DNA from: an uncultured Microbacteriaceae bacterium
Lineage (GTDB): Bacteria; Actinomycetota; Actinomycetes; Actinomycetales; Microbacteriaceae
DNA length: 41,486 nucleotides
NCBI GenBank assembly: GCA_934661165.1
Contig: CAKUJB010000005.1
Span: forward strand, 1-41,486
Direction: 5' to 3'
Below are positions 11,501 through 17,957 of the stretch, piece by piece. Each line of letters opens with the position of its first letter. Position 1 is the first letter of the stretch. The notes below the pieces were generated by a model, which saw only the letters and a program-made list of their open reading frames with translations, was not told the origin of the DNA and did no database searches. The position numbers and the translations under genes are program-made.

Positions 11501-12127
11501 GAGCTCGCGACGACGACCCCGATCCCGCTCGACCGGCCGATCCCCGTCGCGGGGTCCGGCTTCGCCGGGCCGGTCGCCGTCGAGGTCGGCGGGATCGCGG
11601 CGGCGACGCTGACGCCGAGCGGCGGCTCGGTGTCGGGCGGGGTGGCCGTCCCGGCGGGTATCGGGACCGGGAACCAGACCGTCGTCCTCCGCGGCACGGG
11701 CACCGACGGGCATCCGCTCCTCGTGGTGAAGCCCGTGACGCTCGCGGCGGCGGTCGGCGGCGAGTCCGGGGGCTCCGACGGGACCGGCGGCTCCGGGGGG
11801 ACCGGCGGGTCCGGCGGGTCCGAAGGGGCTGCAGGGGCTGGAGGATCCGGGGGCGCCGCGGGTGCGGCAGCGGGTGCGCAGGGCGAGTCGCCCGCCGAGC
11901 GCGCGCAGGCGGCCGAGCAGGGGCTCGTGCTCGACCCCGAGCGCTGGCCGACCGAGCGGATCGAGGACGGCGGCGGCGTCCACGAGGACGACGGCACGGC
12001 CGCCGAGGTGACCGAGGCACCGGGCATCTCGCCGCTCGCCTGGGCCGCGATCGGGGTCGGCGGCGCACTCGTCCTCGGTGGCGCGGCCGCGGGCGGGCTC
12101 ATGCTCGCGCGGCGCCGCGGCATCTGA
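8567..12127 (+). CDS. membrane-anchored Ig-like surface protein with CDxxGNC repeats
   Basis: A 1,186-residue protein with an N-terminal hydrophobic segment (about 15-35) and a C-terminal membrane helix (about 1158-1181) followed by RRRGI, so it is probably anchored at the C terminus with a long extracellular part. The first third has two beta-sandwich-like units with a VWY-x-W motif. The middle holds about six Ig-like repeats, each with a CD-x-x-(G/D)-NC motif and a preceding C-T/A-A-x-D...SGL segment. A hyalin-repeat-like module follows (CSPDEFG...STDVTCTARD). A Gly/Ser linker of about 50 residues precedes the anchor. No LPXTG motif is visible. It starts 13 nt after the giant secreted protein, so the two are probably one transcript and may work together. 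ATG codons at 8567, 8570 and 8579 are all possible starts; none has a clear ribosome-binding site. Function unknown. Confidence 0.85.
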   Translation: MMTSMHTSRPATAWRWIVLAVVGALVAAAAVVVLTQPQRALSEGATNAHSAVADALRLDIGTSVLQGDTAGMAGVQGDGATVGQVLWYQWRPNAADAASPGGAAYVLYDSGDAAPAAVQLRIGPEAAAHGDLSAPLTPTTSDPAAGAYEFELPSLAPGEFFYLGIETASPGAFLMSIWQPTPGGPPNDNLVNAESLDLVVNGNLDGVDVPLAAGTAAMSTFELDDDGVDEPNAAGGVGSVWYSWVVPQDGAEVEISLGSGTAALHAYQRLDAAGGGDDGAVVDTTLDELPADAGAWTAPDTAAAGQFDPSVLAPRADLVAGGVATLTGTAGDALLLQVIGNEPFTLLGNVRGIVAPDFDAPVWSCTSAVSTGGADWARTWSGETETPVVIDCEVEDAGGLLDPETDWYTPVSATEGLVTLTVSAPAGTATSRAYPEVRLVCDLSDNCVQIGVGTSVQIDNAPPALSCDPVPTAWLHGADATPPDGTVSSTIACAASDADSGLAVPADAAFDRIATLDATTPAEDAAVEYTGHADICDLAGNCVSVPAIAAAKLDRKAPVITCGTYVVPPSGWHRDDVRVDCAAVDGGSGLANAAQATTTITTNVPAGTVDAAASSAAAQVCDVVGNCAELPRLTDVRIDRAAPVITCDPLAPWTRGTSATLHCTATDQVEGAGLADSADADFTVELAIAPGAEATGLRPEPRSVCDAAGNCADLPALAGVGLDDLAPTVVCAAGPTTWLRADATVACTAVDGGSGLADPADAAFDLTTEFVGSASETVAFVAPKPEICDAVGNCAAVPLPEPVRIDRVDPAVSCVKPVDGTYDFNITISCTATDADSGLAGGAELVFVLRTSVAPGTSATGVSTNTREVCDVAGNCVVFGPYGSYDIDLSAAPASPAPAIDAPAAVNVVAAAPAVGFAGTRAPFASPTVASEIGAVLDCSPDEFGVYGLGSTDVTCTARDAADRVTTSTFPVRVSIAPELATTTPIPLDRPIPVAGSGFAGPVAVEVGGIAAATLTPSGGSVSGGVAVPAGIGTGNQTVVLRGTGTDGHPLLVVKPVTLAAAVGGESGGSDGTGGSGGTGGSGGSEGAAGAGGSGGAAGAAAGAQGESPAERAQAAEQGLVLDPERWPTERIEDGGGVHEDDGTAAEVTEAPGISPLAWAAIGVGGALVLGGAAAGGLMLARRRGI

Positions 12128-12243
12128 GGGGCGTGGCGCAACCGGAGCCCGGTCCCTGAGCGAGCCGCAGGCGAGACGAAGGGACCTCGCGAGCGGGCGC
12201 AGCCGTCGGGGCTGGCCCCGCGCATTCGTGCCGTGCCTGGGCG

Positions 12244-12316
12244 GGGTGCTGGGATTCTGCCGTGGTGCTGGTGCTCGCGCCCGTGATCCCAGCAGCGGGC
12301 CGGAATCCCAGCACCC
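12244..12316. terminator. 14-bp perfect inverted repeat, candidate bidirectional terminator
   Basis: The arms GGGTGCTGGGATTC (12244-12257) and GAATCCCAGCACCC (12303-12316) are perfect reverse complements around a 45-nt loop. A further ATCCCAGC inside the loop can also pair with the left arm, giving two competing stems. It sits between convergent genes (surface protein ending 12127, phosphatase ending 12342), the usual place for a shared terminator, but no T run follows. The remainder of 12128-12341 holds no gene. Confidence 0.5.
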
Positions 12317-12341
12317 GGCCGCGGCGATGCAGCGCCGCGAC

Positions 12342-13082
12342 TCAGGATTCGCGCGGCACGAGCAGCGCGGTGCGGAGCGCCGTGACCTCCGCCTCGCCGA
12401 CCCCCGCCGCCGCGAGGTACGGCAGCACGCCGCCGTGCTCGGCCTCGAGCCAGCGCAGCGTGTCGCGGAGGACCGGCGCCGGGCTCGTGAAGACGACGTC
12501 GAGCAGCTCGGGCGTCACCTCGACCCCGAGCCGGCGCGCCTGCCCGAGGCGGCGCAGCATGCGGTCGCGCCACGCCCCCGCGAGGAACGCCTCGGTCGCC
12601 TTGTAGTCCGCGACGACGTCGTCCTCGGGGACGCCGAGCGCGGTGAGGACGAGGGCGACGACGACGCCGGTGCGGTCCTTGCCGGCGGTGCAGTGCACGA
12701 GGACGGGGCCCTCGGCGCTCGCGATCGCCCGCACAGCGGCCCCGACCTGCGCGGGCTGCCCGAGGACCGTCCGGTACACCTGCCGCAGCGTGAGGCCCGC
12801 GCGCGCGTCGGCCGGCGTCCCGCCCTCGATCGGCAGCCGAATGCGCTCGGCACCCGTGCCGCGCAGCGACGCCGTGCGCCCGAACCGCCGGTCCATCCCC
12901 GTCCGCAGGTCGATGACGCGCCGGATCCCGAGCCGCCGCAGCTCGGCCCGACCCGGCGCACCGATCCGTGAGATCGAGTCGGAGCGGTACAGCCGCCCGG
13001 CCCGCACCGCGAGCCCGTCGTCGGTCGCGCCGCGCACCTCGCGGAAGTTGAAGGTGCCGGGGACCGGGATGCGCTCGATCAT
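12342..13082 (-). CDS. tyrosine-protein phosphatase (Y_phosphatase3/PtpB-like)
   Basis: A 246-residue cytoplasmic protein. The N-terminal NFREVRG motif is typical of the tyrosine phosphatase family that includes mycobacterial PtpB. The catalytic P-loop is HCTAGKDRTG, with Cys131 as nucleophile and Arg137 binding phosphate (CX5R). Asp residues in LGVPEDDVVADY lie after the loop as in this family. It would dephosphorylate phosphotyrosine, phosphoserine or phosphoinositide; the substrate cannot be told from sequence. The start at ATG 13082 gives the family-typical N terminus (MIERIPVPGTFNFRE); a G-rich stretch lies just upstream. It lies 155 nt downstream of the alcohol dehydrogenase on the same strand, separated by hairpins, so it may be transcribed separately. 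A link to the Ser/Thr kinase at 29096 is possible but not shown. Confidence 0.9.
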   Translation of the reverse strand: MIERIPVPGTFNFREVRGATDDGLAVRAGRLYRSDSISRIGAPGRAELRRLGIRRVIDLRTGMDRRFGRTASLRGTGAERIRLPIEGGTPADARAGLTLRQVYRTVLGQPAQVGAAVRAIASAEGPVLVHCTAGKDRTGVVVALVLTALGVPEDDVVADYKATEAFLAGAWRDRMLRRLGQARRLGVEVTPELLDVVFTSPAPVLRDTLRWLEAEHGGVLPYLAAAGVGEAEVTALRTALLVPRES

Positions 13083-13157
13083 GCCCCCAAGTCTCCCGCG
13101 CATTCGTGGCCGAATGGGTTGGCGGCGGTGGGCGGAGTGCCGGCTGTGGGGTGAGGT

Positions 13158-13221
13158 GCCGCGAGGAGGCACTTCTGTGGTCCCTCCTGCCGCGAGGAGG
13201 CGCAAAACTGTCTCCTCGCGG
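13158..13221. repeat. repeated CCGCGAGGAG units forming alternative hairpins
   Basis: TGCCGCGAGGAGG occurs twice (13158-13170 and 13188-13200), followed by the reverse complement CTCCTCGCGG (13212-13221). The second copy pairs with the inverted copy as a 10-bp stem with a 12-nt loop. A competing stem CCTCC/GGAGG (13183-13187 with 13196-13200) overlaps it. The element lies between the alcohol dehydrogenase stop and the phosphatase start, both on the minus strand. It may be a terminator or attenuator-like element; there is no T run on either strand. Confidence 0.5.
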
Positions 13222-13237
13222 GGGTGTGGCTGCGCGC

Positions 13238-14362
13238 TCAGCGGACGAGCACGGGCTTGATCGTCGCGCCGCTCGCCGAGTCGGCGACGGCGTCGTCGAT
13301 CGCGTCGGCCTCGTAGGTCCGCACGAGTCGCTCGAGCGGGAAGCGCCCGGCCTGCCACAGCTCGACGAGCCGCGGCACGATCTCGCGCGGCCGGGCGTCG
13401 CCCTGCACGAGCATCACCGCCCCCGCGCCCCGCAGCAGCAGGTGCTGCGTCGGGAAGTCGACGCTCGGCGCCCCCGCCACCCCGGCGGCGCGCCCCCGGA
13501 TCCCGAGGGACCGCAGCATCGTCGTGAAGACGGCCGGGGCCCCGGTCGTGTCGAGCGCCCGGTCGATCCCGCCGCGCGTGATGTCGAGGATCCGCGCCTC
13601 GGCGTCCTCCCGGCTCGCGTCGACGACGTGCGTCGCGCCGAGCTCCGCCGCGAGCTCGAGCCGCGCGGGATGCCGGTCGACCGCGATGATCGTCTCGCTG
13701 CCCGCGACGACGGCCGCGAGCACCGCCGAGAGCCCGACCGCGCCCGCGCCGAAGACGGCGAACGAGCCGCCCGGCTGCGCGTCGAGTGCGTGCCACACCG
13801 CGCCCGCGCCCGTGAGCACCCCGCAGCCGAGCGGCGCGAGCAGCTCGAGCGGCAGGTCCCGGGGGACGGGGATGACGGAGGCGATCGCCGCATTCGTCCG
13901 ATCGGCGAACGAGCTCTGGCCGAAGAAGTGCGAGCCGACGGGCTCGCCGTCGAGCCGGAACGCGGTCGTGCCGTCCGCCCGCGCGCCGCCGAAGTTCCTC
14001 GCGTCGTACTCGAGGCAGTACGACGGGGTGCCCGCGAGGCAGTGCCGGCACGCCCCGCAGTGGTCGAAGCTCAGCACGACGTGGTCACCGACCGCGATCT
14101 CGGCACGTCCGCTGACTCCCGCCGGCTCGGTGACCTGGCCGGCCCCCGGCCCGAGCGCCTCGACGACGCCGGCGCCCTCGTGCCCGAGCACGATCGGCCG
14201 CGCGCCGGGCGCCATCCGGTCGCGGACCTTCGCGTCGGTGTGGCAGACGCCGGTCGCGACGAGGCGGACCCGGACCTCGCCCGCGCGCGGCTCGTCGAGC
14301 TCGACCTCGCGCCGGACGAATGCGCGCCGCGGCCCGGTCGCGACGGCGGCGGTGACGAGCAC
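13238..14362 (-). CDS. zinc-dependent alcohol dehydrogenase, MDR family (aryl-alcohol dehydrogenase type)
   Basis: A 374-residue medium-chain dehydrogenase oxidising alcohols to aldehydes, or the reverse, with NAD(P). The catalytic zinc site is seen in ATGVCHTD (Cys and adjacent His) and GHEGAGVVE. The structural zinc site is the four-cysteine string HCGACRHCLAGTPSYC. The Rossmann motif GAGAVGLSA lies mid-protein, and AVDRHPARLELA follows with an acidic residue (Asp) that favours NAD over NADP. The length is normal for the family. Overall pattern resembles aryl- or benzyl-alcohol dehydrogenases; the substrate is inference. The start is GTG at 14362, with TAGGGT six bases before it, so the mRNA is probably leaderless. 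It is divergent from the aldehyde dehydrogenase at 14432, suggesting both act on the same alcohol-aldehyde-acid route. Confidence 0.92.
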   Translation of the reverse strand: MLVTAAVATGPRRAFVRREVELDEPRAGEVRVRLVATGVCHTDAKVRDRMAPGARPIVLGHEGAGVVEALGPGAGQVTEPAGVSGRAEIAVGDHVVLSFDHCGACRHCLAGTPSYCLEYDARNFGGARADGTTAFRLDGEPVGSHFFGQSSFADRTNAAIASVIPVPRDLPLELLAPLGCGVLTGAGAVWHALDAQPGGSFAVFGAGAVGLSAVLAAVVAGSETIIAVDRHPARLELAAELGATHVVDASREDAEARILDITRGGIDRALDTTGAPAVFTTMLRSLGIRGRAAGVAGAPSVDFPTQHLLLRGAGAVMLVQGDARPREIVPRLVELWQAGRFPLERLVRTYEADAIDDAVADSASGATIKPVLVR

Positions 14363-14368
14363 CTCGCC

Positions 14369-14374
14369 ACCCTA
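14369..14374 (-). promoter_or_regulatory. -10 box of a leaderless promoter for the alcohol dehydrogenase
   Basis: TAGGGT on the minus strand ends six bases before the GTG start. TANNNT at this spacing is the known arrangement for leaderless transcripts in Actinobacteria. The same arrangement occurs before 24832 and 26128. A GAATGCG word at 14380-14385 overlaps the upstream part. Confidence 0.55.
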
Positions 14375-14431
14375 GCCGCGCATTCCTCCCGCCAGTAGCC
14401 TGGTCGCACCCACCGCACGCAAGGAGGCGCC

Positions 14432-15796
14432 ATGTCCGGGTATGCCGTCGTCAACCCCTTCACGCTCGAGACCGAATCGGTGGTGCCGACCGCGACCGCC
14501 GAGGACCTCGAGGCCGCGCTCGCGGCGGTCTGGGCGGCGTGGACGGACTGGATCCCGACGACGACGGTCGCCGAGCGGGCGGCGCTCATCGGCCGCGTCG
14601 CCGACCTGCACGACGAGCGCAAGGAGGAGCTCGCCGACATCCTCGTCCGCGAGATGGGCAAGCCGCGGGCGCAGGCGGTCGGCGAGGCGGAGTTCGCGGG
14701 CGCGATCTACCGCTACTACGCCGAGCACGCCGAGGAGCTGCTCGCCGACGAGCCGATCGTCGGCGCGGCCCGGCCCGCGTACCTGCGCAAGGCGCCGGTC
14801 GGCCCGCTCATCGGGGTCATGCCGTGGAACTTCCCCCTCTACCAGGTCGCGCGCTTCGCCGGCCCGCATCTCACCGTCGGCAACCCGATCCTGCTGAAGC
14901 ACGCCTCGCAGTGCCCGGAGTCGGCGGCGGCGATCGAGCGGATCTTCCACGACGCGGGCGCCCCGCACGGCGCGTACGTCAACATCTACGCGACGGCCGA
15001 CCAGGTCGCCGAGGCGATCGGCGACGAGCGGATCCGCGGCGTCTCGCTCACCGGCTCGGAGCGCGCGGGCTCCGCGGTCGCCGCGGTCGCCGGCCGCCAC
15101 CTCAAGAAGGTCGTGCTCGAGCTCGGTGGCTCCGACCCCTTCATCGTGCTGTCGACGGACGACCTCGACGCCGTCGTCGACGCCGCCTTCGAGGCGCGCT
15201 TCGACAACAACGGCCAGTCGTGCAACGCGCCGAAGCGCTTCATCGTCGTCGACGGGCTGTACGAGGACTTCGCCGAGCGGCTCACCGCCCGGATGGCCGC
15301 CGTGACGCCGGGCGACCCCATGGCGGACGACACCGTGCTCGGCCCACTGTCGAGCGAGGCCGCCGCGATCAACCTCGAGGACCAGGTCCGGCGGGCGATC
15401 GCCGCGGGCGCGACGGCCCGGCTCGCGCCGCGGCCGCGCGAGGGCGCGAAGTACGCCCCCGTCGTCCTCGAGGGCATCGCGCCCGACAACCCCGCGTACC
15501 GCGAGGAGTTCTTCGGCCCCGTCGCGTCGCTCTACCGGGTCCGCGACGAGGACGAGGCGGTCGAGGTCGCGAACGGCACCGCCTTCGGCCTCGGCTCCTA
15601 CGTCTGGACGACCGACGAGGCGCAGGGCCTGCGCATCGCCGACCGCCTCGAGACCGGCATGGTCTACCTCAACGCGGTGCTCGCCGACTCGGCCGAGCTC
15701 CCGTTCGGCGGCACGAAGAACTCGGGCACCGGCCGCGAGATGGGCGCCGTCGGCATCGAGGAGTTCATCAACAAGAAGCTCGTCTACATCGGCTGA
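14432..15796 (+). CDS. NAD(P)-dependent aldehyde dehydrogenase (succinate-semialdehyde dehydrogenase-like)
   Basis: A 454-residue ALDH-superfamily enzyme that oxidises an aldehyde to its acid. The oxyanion-site motif MPWNFPLYQ, the general base Glu230 in LELGGSDPF and the catalytic Cys264 in GQSCNAPKR are all present. The C-terminal FGGTKNSGTGREMG is typical of the succinate-semialdehyde dehydrogenase branch. Length is normal for that branch. The start has a strong AAGGAGG site seven bases upstream. It is divergent from the alcohol dehydrogenase across a 69-nt gap, and it could also take the aldehyde made by the copper amine oxidase further along. True substrate unknown. Confidence 0.93.
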   Translation: MSGYAVVNPFTLETESVVPTATAEDLEAALAAVWAAWTDWIPTTTVAERAALIGRVADLHDERKEELADILVREMGKPRAQAVGEAEFAGAIYRYYAEHAEELLADEPIVGAARPAYLRKAPVGPLIGVMPWNFPLYQVARFAGPHLTVGNPILLKHASQCPESAAAIERIFHDAGAPHGAYVNIYATADQVAEAIGDERIRGVSLTGSERAGSAVAAVAGRHLKKVVLELGGSDPFIVLSTDDLDAVVDAAFEARFDNNGQSCNAPKRFIVVDGLYEDFAERLTARMAAVTPGDPMADDTVLGPLSSEAAAINLEDQVRRAIAAGATARLAPRPREGAKYAPVVLEGIAPDNPAYREEFFGPVASLYRVRDEDEAVEVANGTAFGLGSYVWTTDEAQGLRIADRLETGMVYLNAVLADSAELPFGGTKNSGTGREMGAVGIEEFINKKLVYIG

Positions 15797-15810
15797 GCCC
15801 GGCCGGGCAG

Positions 15811-15816
15811 TATCCT
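15811..15816 (+). promoter_or_regulatory. -10 box for the D,D-carboxypeptidase gene
   Basis: TATCCT lies about 43 nt before the start at 15860, in the 63-nt gap after the aldehyde dehydrogenase. No convincing -35 box was seen. The leader carries GGAGGA at 15848-15853, six bases before ATG 15860. This favours 15860 over the in-frame ATG at 15854, which abuts the ribosome-binding site. Confidence 0.4.
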
Positions 15817-15859
15817 CGCGTGACGGGTCGCGCGCGGGTGCGCCGGGGGAGGAATGCGC

Positions 15860-17473
15860 ATGCGCGGGGCGCGACGACGGCTGCGGTCACGAGCGGGTCG
15901 ACTCACGGCGATCGCCCTGGTCGTGGCGACCGGACTCGGGCTCACCGCCTGCGCGGGCACCGGGTGGCCCGGGTCGCCCGCGTCGCCCGGCGCGACGACC
16001 ACGCCCGCCGAGGACGACCTCGCCGCGCAGATCGCGGCGCTCACGACGGCGCCGCGCGTCGCGAACAGCGCGTGGAGCATCCTCGCGGTCGACCGCGTGA
16101 CGGGCGAGGAGGTCCTCGCCGTCAACCCGACCGCGCCGCTCGTGCCCGGCTCGATCATGAAGAGCTTCACGACGGCGGCGGCGCTCGAGCACCTCGGCGC
16201 CGACAGCCGGGTCACGACGACGGTGCACGGCCTCGGCGAGCTGCGCGACGGGGTCCTGGCCGGCGGCCTCGCGCTCGTCGGCGCGGGGGACTTCAGCTTC
16301 GGGCTGCGCGACGAGGCCGACGGCACGCTCTGGGTCGGCGGCTTCGACCACAACGAGGCGAACACGGCGCTCTTCCCGCCCGACCTCCCGCCGGGCGACC
16401 CGCTCGCGGGGCTCAGCGACCTCGCCGCGCAGCTCGTCGAGGCGGGCGTCGAGCGCATCGCGGGCGACGTCGTCGTCGACAACCGCCGATTCGAGACCGA
16501 GCACCGCTGGCCCGACGGCCGCATCGACGCGATCTGGGTCAACGAGAACCTCATCGACGCACTCGTCACCCCGGGCGCCGTCGGCGCGACCCCGGCCGTC
16601 GAGCTGCGCCCGGCGCTCAAGGGCCTCGTGCTCGTCAACGAGGCGAGGACGGTCGCGGGCGACGGCGTCGACCTCCTCGTCGAGGACCTCGGCGCGGGCC
16701 GGGTCCGCATCAGCGGGACGCTCGGCGCCGACGCGGGGCTCACGGTGCGCAACGCGCAGTTGGCCGATCCCGTCGACTTCGCGAGGCGCGCATTCCTCGA
16801 GATCCTCGGGGAGGCCGGCATCGTCGTCGAGGGGACCGCGGCGGCGAACCGTGCGGACCTCCTCCCCGCGCGATACACCGGCGCGCCGCTGGCGAGCCGC
16901 GAGTCGGCGACGACGGCCGAGCGCGTCAAGGTCGTGCTGAAGATCAGCTACAACCGCGGCGCCGACCTCTTCGGCTGCCTCCTCGCCGTCGACGCCGGCA
17001 GCACCGACTGCCAGGACGGCCTCGGCATCATCCTCGACACGATCACCGAGCTCGGCGCGCCCGCGGGATCCGTCTTCGTCTTCGACCCCGCCGGCAGTGT
17101 CGACTACGACCGCACGAGCGCGGCGGGCCAGGTCGGCGTCCTCCTCGGTGCCACCGAGCGGCCGTGGGGCGAGGTCTGGCACGCGGCGATGCCGATCTCG
17201 GGGGTCGACGGCTCGCTCGCCTCGCTCGGCGCCGGCACCGCCTCGGACGGCATGATCCAGGCGAAGACCGGCAGCCGCATCCTCGAGTACCCCGCGGCAG
17301 GCGGGCTCGTGTACCTCGCGCAGTCGTACGCGGGCTACCTGACGACGGCCTCGGGCCGCGACCTCGCCTTCGCGATCATCGTCAACGGCATCCGTGTCGA
17401 CACTTTCGACGGGCTCTTCGAGGTCATGGCCGAGATCGGCGAGCTCCCGCTCGCCCTCCAGCGGCTCGGCTGA
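15860..17473 (+). CDS. dacB: D-alanyl-D-alanine carboxypeptidase/endopeptidase lipoprotein (PBP4/S13 family)
   Basis: A 537-residue peptidoglycan-trimming enzyme of the PBP4 type. It has an Arg-rich N terminus, a hydrophobic segment and the lipobox LTAC with Cys31, so it is probably a lipoprotein on the outer face of the membrane. The three penicillin-binding motifs are present: SIMK (Ser98-Lys101), SYN (Ser363-Asn365) and KTG (Lys469). The large insertion between the first two motifs is normal for this family. The start at ATG 15860 is set by GGAGGA with six-base spacing. Known role: cleaving the terminal D-Ala or peptide crosslinks. It follows the aldehyde dehydrogenase on the same strand, but its own -10 box suggests separate transcription. 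It converges with the gene ending at 17480, leaving only six bases between stops. Confidence 0.92.
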   Translation: MRGARRRLRSRAGRLTAIALVVATGLGLTACAGTGWPGSPASPGATTTPAEDDLAAQIAALTTAPRVANSAWSILAVDRVTGEEVLAVNPTAPLVPGSIMKSFTTAAALEHLGADSRVTTTVHGLGELRDGVLAGGLALVGAGDFSFGLRDEADGTLWVGGFDHNEANTALFPPDLPPGDPLAGLSDLAAQLVEAGVERIAGDVVVDNRRFETEHRWPDGRIDAIWVNENLIDALVTPGAVGATPAVELRPALKGLVLVNEARTVAGDGVDLLVEDLGAGRVRISGTLGADAGLTVRNAQLADPVDFARRAFLEILGEAGIVVEGTAAANRADLLPARYTGAPLASRESATTAERVKVVLKISYNRGADLFGCLLAVDAGSTDCQDGLGIILDTITELGAPAGSVFVFDPAGSVDYDRTSAAGQVGVLLGATERPWGEVWHAAMPISGVDGSLASLGAGTASDGMIQAKTGSRILEYPAAGGLVYLAQSYAGYLTTASGRDLAFAIIVNGIRVDTFDGLFEVMAEIGELPLALQRLG

Positions 17474-17479
17474 GCCGAC

Positions 17480-17869
17480 TCAGGCCTGCTGCGCGAGCCA
17501 CATGAGGTGGCTGTCGACGATCTGCTCCATCTCGACGACCTTGCCGTCACGGACGGTCCACTTGTGGACGACGCGGGTCTCGACCGGCTTGCCGGTCGCC
17601 CGCGCGGTCGCGGCGTAGCGGCCGATCATGATGACGACCCTGCCGTCCGCGTAGAACTCGTCGGTGAGGACGCGGAAGTTGTCGAACGTCTCGTTCAGCG
17701 GGCCGAAGACGCCCGCCCCGATCGCCGGCATCCCGACGAACCGCCCCGGGAACGGCCCGCCCTCCGCCTCGATCCAGACGATGTCGTCGGCGAAGTCCTT
17801 CGCCATCCCCGCGGGGTCGCCCGCGGCGCCCGCGGCGTAGTGGGCCTTGACGATGTCGAGGGCGGACAT
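17480..17869 (-). CDS. SnoaL/NTF2-like family protein
   Basis: A 129-residue protein with the fold pattern of the nuclear-transport-factor-2/SnoaL superfamily: an N-terminal helix with HYAAGAAGDPAGMAKDFADDIVW, a WIEAEGGPFPGRFVG loop, and C-terminal strands ending HKWTVRDGKVVEMEQIVDSHLMW. Such proteins are small cytoplasmic isomerases, hydrolases or ligand-binding proteins; no reaction can be assigned. The ATG at 17869 has AAGGAG six bases upstream. It lies 88 nt downstream of the copper amine oxidase on the same strand, so it may belong to the amine module. Confidence 0.88.
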   Translation of the reverse strand: MSALDIVKAHYAAGAAGDPAGMAKDFADDIVWIEAEGGPFPGRFVGMPAIGAGVFGPLNETFDNFRVLTDEFYADGRVVIMIGRYAATARATGKPVETRVVHKWTVRDGKVVEMEQIVDSHLMWLAQQA

Positions 17870-17899
17870 GCAGCACTCCTTCGTGTGAGGGGAGGGGTC

Positions 17900-17918
17900 A
17901 CTCCATCATGCCCGGAGT
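17900..17918. promoter_or_regulatory. inverted repeat ACTCC-N9-GGAGT upstream of the SnoaL-like gene
   Basis: ACTCC (17900-17904) and GGAGT (17914-17918) are inverted copies in the gap between the amine oxidase stop and the SnoaL-like start. A self-complementary CCCGCGCGCGGG lies next to it. It could be an operator or a weak terminator of the amine oxidase transcript; the evidence is structure only. Confidence 0.3.
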
Positions 17919-17957
17919 CCCGCGCGCGGGCCTTGTCCTCGCGCGCACGATCGCCGG

